This document shows positions 1 through 6,104 of a stretch of DNA of 9,249 nt, one piece after another; the first letter of the stretch is position 1; each line of letters opens with the position of its first letter. The translations under genes and the position numbers were made by a program. The stretch comes from Bacteroidia bacterium (GTDB lineage Bacteria; Bacteroidota; Bacteroidia; Bacteroidales; BM520), in NCBI GenBank assembly GCA_009930445.1, contig RZYD01000073.1, forward strand, positions 1 through 9,249. The letters run 5' to 3'. The notes under the pieces are model-generated. The model ran no database searches. It was not told the DNA's origin and saw only the letters and a program-made list of their open reading frames with translations.

Positions 1-1569
1 ATTGTCATGCAGAAATGAATTATTCGGTCGTATCTCAGGCCCTGAGCCTTTATCATCAAACAGTGAATATTTTGAGATATGGGATTCGCTGGAAGGGCAA
101 ATTTCTTTCAGTTCAACCGATCTTCGCTTGTATGCGGGTTCGTTTTCCAGTTCCAGAATGGATGTGGGAGAAATTTTTAGATTATTGTAGCTTTTTAGTT
201 TGCCGGTTCTCTCCGCTCTTTTCTCAGCCATTTTTTTTTCTTGTTCACTATCCGGCTGGTGTTCTGTTTTGTCGCTTACTTTATATATTGAACTGGCTTC
301 AGGCTGTGTGTTCGTGTGCATTGCGGGTGAGGGTTTTTGATTTTCCTCGTAATCATGCCCGTTGGTGTCGTAAAGTTTATAAACGGTGGATTTATGTTCC
401 TGGGTGCCCGGGAAATTTAGCAGGGGTTTTTTTTCCTGTTGATAATCCTCACTGGGTTTATCATTTGGCGAATATACCCGTTTAATCACTTCCTCTTCGT
501 GTTGCGTTATGTTAATATCTTGATTATCATCGGTTTGGTGAGATGTGAGGGTATGCACTACTTTTGTATTGGCTTTATGTGCCGAAACCCCTGTATCAAG
601 AGTTTCCTTTTTTGAAAATCCGGTCGCTATTAAGGTTACACTGATTTTTTTCCCTAACGATTCATCAAATCCGTTACCCCAGATAATTTCCGCTGTTTGG
701 CCTGCTGCCTCCTGGATAAAGTCTGTTATTTCGGATATTTCGTCCATCAGTATTTCCTCTTCTCTTCCCGAAGAGATGTAAAGAAGGATATCACTGGCGC
801 CGCTGATATCATTGTCATTTAACAGGGGAGAGGCAAGTGCTGCTTCAATCACTTTTTGTGCTCTGTTTTCTCCTTCTGCAATAGCATTGCCCATAATGGC
901 GGCTCCGCTATTTTTCATTACTGTTTTAACATCTTCAAAATCGACATTAATATAGCCGGTTTCGGTGATAATTTCAGCAATCCCTTTAGCTGCTGTTGTT
1001 AATACGTTGTCGGCATTGATAAAGGCCTCTGATAGCTTCAGGTTTCCGAACAGCTGGCGTAATTTATCGTTGCAAATCACAAGCAGCGTATCAACATGTT
1101 GATTTAGTTCGCGTATTCCGTTTTCTGCCTGTTGTTTTCTTTTTCTTCCTTCAAATGAAAAGGGAAGGGTTACAATGCCGACTGTTAAGATGCCGTATTC
1201 TTTGGCAATTTCTGCAATAATCGGTGCTGCGCCGGTTCCGGTTCCGCCCCCCATACCTGCAGTAATGAAGAGCATTTTGGTGTTGGATTCCAGTAAACGG
1301 CGTATTTCATCTGATTTGGCCAAAGCGCCATCGCGTGCTACTGTGGGTATTGCCCCTGCGCCCAGACCGCTGCTACCCAGTTGTATCTTATTGGGCACAG
1401 GGCTGCTGTCGAGTGCCTGGGCATCGGTATTGCAAATAATGAAATCAACCCCTTTTATTCCAAGGTTAAACATATGATTTACAGCATTGCTGCCTCCGCC
1501 GCCAACACCAATCACTTTGATGATGGATGATCGGTCTTTCGGTGCATTGAATTCTAAAATGTCTGTCAT
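1..1569 (-). CDS. ftsZ: Cell division protein FtsZ (3' end just beyond window)
   Basis: Tubulin-like GTPase that polymerises into the cytoplasmic Z-ring and recruits the divisome. I translated it by hand: 523 codons are open from ATG at 1567-1569 to base 1, with no stop. The nucleotide-binding glycine loop GVGGGGSN is at residues 21-28, the tubulin signature GGGTGTG at 107-113, and the T7 catalytic loop NVDFED at 208-213, with Asp210 and Asp213 in the usual catalytic positions. The globular domain ends near ATGF (315-318). A charged, low-complexity linker of about 155 residues follows, including a Lys/Arg/Glu-rich segment at 444-458. LENEPAYKRR (474-483) resembles the conserved C-terminal peptide that binds FtsA (E. 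coli LDIPAFLRKQ). Another 40 residues end in NSFLHDN at the window edge. Flavobacterial FtsZ typically ends NSFLHDNVD, so probably only about two residues and the stop are missing (inference). The start is fixed by a strong ribosome binding site; ftsA lies 37 nt upstream. Confidence 0.97.
   Translation of the reverse strand, partial: MTDILEFNAPKDRSSIIKVIGVGGGGSNAVNHMFNLGIKGVDFIICNTDAQALDSSPVPNKIQLGSSGLGAGAIPTVARDGALAKSDEIRRLLESNTKMLFITAGMGGGTGTGAAPIIAEIAKEYGILTVGIVTLPFSFEGRKRKQQAENGIRELNQHVDTLLVICNDKLRQLFGNLKLSEAFINADNVLTTAAKGIAEIITETGYINVDFEDVKTVMKNSGAAIMGNAIAEGENRAQKVIEAALASPLLNDNDISGASDILLYISSGREEEILMDEISEITDFIQEAAGQTAEIIWGNGFDESLGKKISVTLIATGFSKKETLDTGVSAHKANTKVVHTLTSHQTDDNQDINITQHEEEVIKRVYSPNDKPSEDYQQEKKPLLNFPGTQEHKSTVYKLYDTNGHDYEENQKPSPAMHTNTQPEASSIYKVSDKTEHQPDSEQEKKMAEKRAERTGKLKSYNNLKISPTSILELENEPAYKRRSVELKEICPSSESHISKYSLFDDKGSGPEIRPNNSFLHDN
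231..239 (-). other. A9 homopolymer in the ftsZ linker-coding region
   Basis: Nine T's on the + strand give GAAAAAAAAATGG in the ftsZ mRNA, read as Glu-Lys-Lys-Met (residues 444-447). It is the longest homopolymer I noticed in the window; A8 runs also occur at 427-434 (ftsZ), 3669-3676 (murC end), 5744-5751 (murG) and 8673-8680 (mraY). Reading on by hand, an added A would give a stop three codons past the tract (Asn-Gly-stop), and a lost A would give a stop after 11 residues. Either frame would lose the PAYKRR element and the tail. Confidence 0.5.
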
Positions 1570-1573
1570 ATTT

Positions 1574-1579
1574 CCTCCT
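1574..1579 (-). promoter_or_regulatory. Consensus Shine-Dalgarno sequence of ftsZ
   Basis: On the minus strand the ftsZ leader reads AAGGAGGAAAT directly before ATG, giving a full AGGAGG core 4 nt from the start codon. This supports the ATG at 1567-1569. It is the only good Shine-Dalgarno sequence among the seven start codons visible here; the leaders of murD, ftsW, murG, murC, ftsQ and ftsA are A/T-rich with no purine core. It lies at the end of the 37-nt ftsA-ftsZ spacer (1570-1606), the only real intergenic gap in the window. I see no convincing Bacteroidota-type promoter (TTTG and TAnnTTTG elements) in that spacer. Confidence 0.8.
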
Positions 1580-1606
1580 TCAGTTTATAGTACGTGTGTT
1601 TGTTTT

Positions 1607-2881
1607 TTATTGAATGTCATCTTCCTCGAAAATCCCCTTAATTTTATCGAGGAAGCTCAGCCGTTCTTTCTTGCGGCTTTTGTCTTTTTTGTCTCCTTGT
1701 AAATCGTGGTTCTTTTTTATTTCTTTTTCATGGCGTTGAATACCACGGCTAACTAACCCGACACCGGTTGCGTACATCGGCTGTACAATTTCTTCCGGAC
1801 AATCCTTTGCCAGATGTTCATTTGGATAGCCTATTCTGACGTCCATTGCGGTAGTGAACTGGGTCAGCAGCAAAATGTCTTTCAGTTGTGCTCCGCCTCC
1901 GGTGAGTACGATGCCAGCAATCAATTTTTTTTCATAGCCTGAGTTTCTGATTTCAAACATCACATGTTCAATAATTTCTTCCATTCGGGCTTCGATGATG
2001 GCGGCCAGATTCTTAAGGGAAATTTCTTTTGGGGGTCGACCCCGCAGACCCGGAATGGCCACAATCTCATCTTCCCTGTTTTCACTCGAAAGTGCAGATC
2101 CGAATTTTATTTTCAAATCTTCCGCGTATTTTTTAATAATCGTACACCCTTCTTTTACATCTTCCGTTATGATATCCCCACCAAAAGGAATGACAGCTGT
2201 ATGGCGGATAATGCCATCCTGAAAAATGGCAATATCGGTGGTTCCGCCGCCAATATCTACTAAAGCCACACCGGCCTCTTTTTCTTCCTCACTGAGTACC
2301 GCGTCTGCACTTGCAATAGGTTCCAGCATTAGCGATTCAACTTCCAGGCCGGCCTTTTTTACACACTTAAAGATGTTTTTCGCTGCAGTGGTTTGTCCGG
2401 TGATGATATGAAAATTGGCCTCTACGTTCACCCCCGACATTCCAATGGGTTGTTTTACTCCTTGTTCTCCATCGATGGTATACTCCTGCGGGATAACGTC
2501 AATGATTTCTTCTCCGGGGCTCATGGCAAGTTTGTACATCTTTTCGGTCAGTGTATCGATATCGGCCTGATTTATTTCGTCATCGTTGCTGTTACGGATA
2601 TGACTTCCGTGATGTTGGAGGCTCTTAATGTGTTGCCCTGCGATGCCAACGTGTACGGTATGTATTTCAACCCCTGACATCTGCTCTGCCGCACTGATGG
2701 CCTGTTTTATGGAGTTTACCGTGTGCTCGATGTTGGATACAACGCCGCGTTTTACTCCGATGGAATCTGTTTTTCCATACCCTAATATTTCCAGTTTTCC
2801 ATGTTCATCACGGCGTCCGACGATGGCAGCAATTTTTGTTGTGCCTATGTCCAAACCTACGATTATGTCTGATGTAGCCAT
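1607..2881 (-). CDS. ftsA: Cell division protein FtsA
   Basis: Actin-like ATPase that tethers FtsZ filaments to the inner face of the membrane and links the Z-ring to downstream divisome proteins. At 424 aa it is of normal family length. The phosphate-1 loop GLDIGTTK is at residues 9-16, a region matching the FtsA-specific 1C subdomain is at about 85-165, phosphate-2 LVDIGGGTTDIAIF is at 207-220, and the adenosine motif LTGGGAQL is at 326-333. A highly charged spacer (about 385-405) leads to a C-terminal amphipathic stretch, RLSFLDKIKGIFEE (407-420), which fits the membrane-targeting helix. The ATG start puts MATSDIIVGLDIG at the normal N-terminus. It begins 5 nt after the ftsQ stop without a Shine-Dalgarno sequence and is probably translationally coupled. 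Its partner ftsZ follows directly. MreB/DnaK-type relatives are excluded by the 1C region, the C-terminal helix and the gene context. Confidence 0.97.
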   Translation of the reverse strand: MATSDIIVGLDIGTTKIAAIVGRRDEHGKLEILGYGKTDSIGVKRGVVSNIEHTVNSIKQAISAAEQMSGVEIHTVHVGIAGQHIKSLQHHGSHIRNSNDDEINQADIDTLTEKMYKLAMSPGEEIIDVIPQEYTIDGEQGVKQPIGMSGVNVEANFHIITGQTTAAKNIFKCVKKAGLEVESLMLEPIASADAVLSEEEKEAGVALVDIGGGTTDIAIFQDGIIRHTAVIPFGGDIITEDVKEGCTIIKKYAEDLKIKFGSALSSENREDEIVAIPGLRGRPPKEISLKNLAAIIEARMEEIIEHVMFEIRNSGYEKKLIAGIVLTGGGAQLKDILLLTQFTTAMDVRIGYPNEHLAKDCPEEIVQPMYATGVGLVSRGIQRHEKEIKKNHDLQGDKKDKSRKKERLSFLDKIKGIFEEDDIQ

Positions 2882-2886
2882 ATTCT

Positions 2887-3654
2887 TTATTTTTTTGCAA
2901 TTATCTGATTATCAAATGAAATATCAAGTGCTTTATAGGTTGAGCGCTCCAGATGCGGCAGTTTTTGTCGATAGAAAAGCGCCAGATTTTCGAATTTTGA
3001 GTCTAAATGGGTTGTTGTATTTAGCATGATTTTTTGTATTCCTATTTTGGGAATAAGTTCAAAATTTTTCATCCGTGTAACGTATACCTGGTCTGTGAGT
3101 GTTCGCATGAAATCGTCCTGGTGAATACCTGAGGCCAGCTCAAAAATTTGGTGATAAAGTGTATTTCCGGTTTCTTTAGCCGACTTGCAATCGTCAGGTA
3201 ATGGCGATATGTACCCATTAAAAACCATTACCCGGGCGGTTCGCTGTTCTGTGGGCATTAACCTGCCTGAACGACTGAGATAATAATGATGCCCTGCCGT
3301 ATTAATAATACGTGCAATGACGGTGGTTTGGGTTATATAAAGCTTCATTACGCCTGTCAACCCAAAGCTGATTTGTGCCTCTTCGATATACGGTGATTGC
3401 AGCAAGGTATTTCTGACCTTTTGATTGTCGATTTTGTTTAAGGGGCAGTTTATGATAGAATCGCAGCAACTGTTGGCAATTCGGATAATTTCTTCAGGAA
3501 GGACAAGCGTATCGTTACGGCTATTTTCATAGATTACCTCAATCGAACAACAGGGTTGTGTCCGGTTTTTCCTCCCCGTTATACTAGCTGCCACAATAAT
3601 GATTGTGATAAGCATCAACGTCAGTGCAATGGGTATTTTATTCTTAAATGCCAT
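2887..3654 (-). CDS. ftsQ: Cell division protein FtsQ (POTRA domain)
   Basis: Bitopic divisome protein; in the family it scaffolds FtsB/FtsL and links early and late division proteins in the periplasm. The 255-aa product has a very short cytoplasmic N-terminus (MAFKNK), one transmembrane segment (about 7-25) and a periplasmic body. Residues 37-108 fit a POTRA fold (SIEVIYE strand, VLPEEIIRIAN helix, SPYIEEAQISFG strand-helix). The following YYLSRSGRLMP and ARVMVFNG (about 124-147) correspond to the FtsQ beta domain and resemble Bacteroidota FtsQ proteins. Sequence conservation in FtsQ is low, so the call rests on topology, these segments and position between murC and ftsA. Unusual are five cysteines before residue 71 (C35, C36, C63, C64, C70) plus C156. 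The ATG start lies 3 nt after the murC stop, with no Shine-Dalgarno sequence. Confidence 0.9.
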   Translation of the reverse strand: MAFKNKIPIALTLMLITIIIVAASITGRKNRTQPCCSIEVIYENSRNDTLVLPEEIIRIANSCCDSIINCPLNKIDNQKVRNTLLQSPYIEEAQISFGLTGVMKLYITQTTVIARIINTAGHHYYLSRSGRLMPTEQRTARVMVFNGYISPLPDDCKSAKETGNTLYHQIFELASGIHQDDFMRTLTDQVYVTRMKNFELIPKIGIQKIMLNTTTHLDSKFENLALFYRQKLPHLERSTYKALDISFDNQIIAKK

Positions 3655-3657
3655 AGG

Positions 3658-4989
3658 TTATGTTATCGTTTTTTTTAATGCGGGTATTTGTCTGTCAATA
3701 TCTCCTGCGCCCAAAGTGAGCAGTATTTCTGGTTTCATTTTGGCAATGAAAGGCACTACATCGGTGTCGGGGAGGAGAATTTTGTTTTCATGGGTAATTT
3801 TTTGTAGAATTTGTTTTGAACTTATCCCGGGGATGGGTTTTTCTCTCGCCGGGTAGATATTCATCAGAATACAAAAATCAAGTGCGCTAAGACTTTCTGC
3901 AAAGGCACTGTCATGCTCAGCTGTCCGGCTGAATAAATGGGGTTGAAATATCCCTGTTATTTTTTTGTCTGGGTAGAGTTCTTTCACTGCCTGAATACAA
4001 GCTGTAATTTCTTCGGGGTGATGCGCATAATCATCAATAAATACATGGTGATTATTTTCCACAATCACTTCAAATCGGCGTTTTATCCCCCGATAGGATT
4101 CGATTCCTTGTTGAATCTGCGTGGCCGACAGTCCGGCATACCGTGCTATAGCCATTGCAGCCAGAGCGTTTTCCACATTGTGTTTTCCTGGAATCCGGGA
4201 ATAGGTTTTTATACTGATTTCCGGCCCGACCAATTGAAAGTGGTATTTGTTCGCCTGGATGGTTATATCGCGGGCAAAAAATGATGAGCCCGAGTGCAGC
4301 CCGTAAGATGCGTCGCCGCAACAACGGTCAAGCAGATTCTGGTGAACGATAACCTTACCATTTGCCGCAGTTAATCCGATAAATTGATTATATGCCGCCA
4401 CCATAGCTTCTTTTGAACCGTAAATATCCATATGGTCTGATGCCATGGCCGAAACCAGCGTGATATCGGGGTTGAGGAAAAGAAACGAGCGGTCATATTC
4501 GTCGGCCTCTACCACCATCCATTTCGGTTGATCATCGGCAATAAGGTTTGAGTTGTAATTCACGGTAATTCCACCGATAAACGCAAGTATGGGTATGTTG
4601 GCTTGGTGCAATATATGGGCTGTCAGGCCAGTAATACTGGTTTTTCCGTGTGTCCCGGCAATGGCGATGCATTTGTATTTTTTGGAGATCTGCCCCAGTA
4701 ACTCTGCGCGTTTTATTAAGCGGATTCCCCTGTTCTTTATGGTTTCGAAAAGGGGGTTGTCGGAAGGAACAGCCGGAGTGTAAACAGCCAGGCTGGTATC
4801 TGTACGTAATTGTTGAATATCCGTTGTGAAATGAACATGAATACCTTCTGCTTCCAGTGCATTTGTTAATGGGGATTCGGTTTTGTCGTACCCATAAACA
4901 GCTACTCCCTGGCGATGGTAATAGCGTGCCAGGGCGCTCATTCCGATTCCGCCGATTCCGATAAAAAATATGCTCTGTTGCTTATCCAT
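3658..4989 (-). CDS. murC: UDP-N-acetylmuramate--L-alanine ligase MurC
   Basis: Cytoplasmic ATP-dependent ligase that adds L-alanine to UDP-MurNAc, the first amino acid of the peptidoglycan stem peptide. The 443-aa protein has the three Mur ligase domains: an N-terminal Rossmann domain with GIGGIGMS (11-18), a central ATPase domain with P-loop AGTHGKTS (111-118), EADEYDRSF (161-169) and GKHNVENALAA (268-278), and a C-terminal domain with DDYAHHP (319-325), FQPHLFSR (348-355), YPARE (379-383) and LGAGDI (426-431). DDYAHHP and the GIGGIGMS loop separate it from MurD, MurE and MurF. The related ligase Mpl is less likely given the length and dcw context. One oddity is the segment MASDHMD (182-188): other MurC proteins, for example E. 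coli IEADHMD, have Glu or Asp where Ala183 stands. Start ATG is 5 nt after the murG stop, without a Shine-Dalgarno sequence. Confidence 0.97.
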   Translation of the reverse strand: MDKQQSIFFIGIGGIGMSALARYYHRQGVAVYGYDKTESPLTNALEAEGIHVHFTTDIQQLRTDTSLAVYTPAVPSDNPLFETIKNRGIRLIKRAELLGQISKKYKCIAIAGTHGKTSITGLTAHILHQANIPILAFIGGITVNYNSNLIADDQPKWMVVEADEYDRSFLFLNPDITLVSAMASDHMDIYGSKEAMVAAYNQFIGLTAANGKVIVHQNLLDRCCGDASYGLHSGSSFFARDITIQANKYHFQLVGPEISIKTYSRIPGKHNVENALAAMAIARYAGLSATQIQQGIESYRGIKRRFEVIVENNHHVFIDDYAHHPEEITACIQAVKELYPDKKITGIFQPHLFSRTAEHDSAFAESLSALDFCILMNIYPAREKPIPGISSKQILQKITHENKILLPDTDVVPFIAKMKPEILLTLGAGDIDRQIPALKKTIT

Positions 4990-4994
4990 GTTTT

Positions 4995-6104
4995 TTATTG
5001 TTTTTCAATTAGTTTCAGAATTTCTTCTGCAATAGCTCCGGCGGCTTCCGGAAGCCCGAATTTTTTTATGTTTTCTTCCATGCGCTGAATCTTTTTTTCG
5101 TTGTTCAGCAGTTCCATGAGTATCGGGAGCATTTTTTCCGCTAGTTCATTTTGAGGCAGGCAGATGGCTGCATTGCTTCCGGCAAGCCGGTTGGCATTTT
5201 TTGTCTGATGATCCTCTGCTGATTGCGGCATGGGAATTAAAAGGGTACATTTACCAGCTACGGCTAATTCGGAGATGGCAATGGCTCCGGCTCTTGAAAT
5301 TACTATATCTGCAGCAGTATAGGCTAAATCCATGCGTTTGATAAATTTCTGTATACTCAGCTTCATATCATGCGCTTGGTGCACGATTTCATTGGCCTGC
5401 CCGATTCCGGTTTCTCCTGTTTGCCAGATTACATTTACTTTCTGCAGCAACGCGGGAAGGATATTTATCAACTGTTGGTTGATTGCTCTGGAGCCCTGGC
5501 TTCCGCCAACGACAAGAATCGTTTTATTTTCGTTTTCAATTCCAAAGAATCGTCGGGCCTCAAGGGTGTTTTTTCGTGACGATTGCAGCTCTTTACGAAT
5601 GGGATTTCCAGTGAGGATAATTTTTTCTTTTGGAAAATAAGTTTCCATTCCGGAGTAGGCCACACAGATTTTATCTACATGTTTGGCCAGTGTTTTATTG
5701 GTAATTCCGGGAAAAGCATTTTGCTCCTGGATCAGGCAGGGGATTTTTTTTCGTGAGGCCATGTACAGGGTGGGTCCACTTGCATATCCGCCTGTGCCTA
5801 TCACCACATCAGGGTTGTAGGTACGGATTATTCTTGCTGCTTTTCGCAGGCTGCACATTAATTTGAAGGGGAATAACAAATTCTTTGTGGATAAAGTTCG
5901 TTTAAATCCACTTATTGGTAATCCGATAATCGGATAGCCGGCATCGGGTACTTTTTTCATTTCCATTTTTCCTATAGCACCGACAAAAAGAAATTGTGCA
6001 CGCTCATCCCGCGCTTTAATTGCTTCTGCAATCGCGATTGCAGGGAAGATGTGCCCTCCGGTGCCTCCTCCGCTGATGAGGTATTTATGTGTTTTAGGGT
6101 TCAT
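4995..6104 (-). CDS. murG: Lipid II synthase MurG (UDP-GlcNAc transferase)
   Basis: Peripheral membrane GT-B glycosyltransferase (family GT28) that transfers GlcNAc from UDP-GlcNAc to lipid I, making lipid II on the cytoplasmic face. The 369-aa protein carries the N-terminal glycine loop SGGGTGGHIFPA (11-22), GTGGYASGP (103-111), QEQNAFPG (126-133) and TGNPIR (165-170) in the acceptor-side domain. In the C-terminal UDP-GlcNAc domain it has VVGGSQGSR (198-206), SRAGAIAISEL (270-280, with Glu279 at the ribose-binding position) and QSAEDHQTKNA (294-304). No key residue appears missing. The ATG at 6102-6104 lies inside the end of ftsW, giving an 11-nt overlap in a different frame. There is no Shine-Dalgarno sequence, so coupling to ftsW translation is likely. 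An 18-bp perfect palindrome sits in the 5' part of the gene. Confidence 0.98.
   Translation of the reverse strand: MNPKTHKYLISGGGTGGHIFPAIAIAEAIKARDERAQFLFVGAIGKMEMKKVPDAGYPIIGLPISGFKRTLSTKNLLFPFKLMCSLRKAARIIRTYNPDVVIGTGGYASGPTLYMASRKKIPCLIQEQNAFPGITNKTLAKHVDKICVAYSGMETYFPKEKIILTGNPIRKELQSSRKNTLEARRFFGIENENKTILVVGGSQGSRAINQQLINILPALLQKVNVIWQTGETGIGQANEIVHQAHDMKLSIQKFIKRMDLAYTAADIVISRAGAIAISELAVAGKCTLLIPMPQSAEDHQTKNANRLAGSNAAICLPQNELAEKMLPILMELLNNEKKIQRMEENIKKFGLPEAAGAIAEEILKLIEKQ
6026..6043. repeat. 18-bp perfect palindrome inside murG
   Basis: The sequence CTGCAATCGCGATTGCAG equals its own reverse complement over all 18 bases, with no spacer. It encodes the Ala-Ile-Ala-Ile-Ala run just after GGHIFP in MurG, where the codons happen to read symmetrically (GCA ATC GCG ATT GCA). 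The neighbouring bases do not extend the symmetry. It may be a by-product of coding for a symmetric peptide or a protein-binding site; nothing else in the sequence decides this. Confidence 0.6.

Noticed and set aside
34..46. CTCAGG-C-CCTGAG near the end of ftsZ as a terminator stem
   Set aside because: A one-base loop cannot close a hairpin, there is no U-tract, and it is still inside coding sequence.
15..485. 156-codon open frame on the + strand opposite the 3' part of ftsZ
   Set aside because: It lies antisense to the FtsZ linker and C-terminus, which have clear family signatures. The protein has no recognisable motif and its openness follows from the codon use of the opposite strand.
1570..1606. 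A promoter for ftsZ in the ftsA-ftsZ spacer
   Set aside because: The 37-nt spacer contains TACTATAAAC but no spaced TTTG / TAnnTTTG pair, and AT-rich matches of this kind are common by chance.
2032..2043. 12-bp palindrome GGGGTCGACCCC in ftsA
   Set aside because: Short enough to be expected by chance given the Gly-Arg-Pro-Pro codons it encodes; no second copy noticed.
2628..3029. 133-codon open frame on the + strand across the ftsQ-ftsA junction
   Set aside because: It is antisense to conserved FtsA N-terminal sequence and the FtsQ C-terminus. No domain, no leader and no homology pattern can be seen.
3937..4284. 115-codon open frame on the + strand within murC
   Set aside because: Antisense to conserved MurC motifs (DDYAHHP, GKHNVENA); the protein looks like random hydrophobic shadow sequence.
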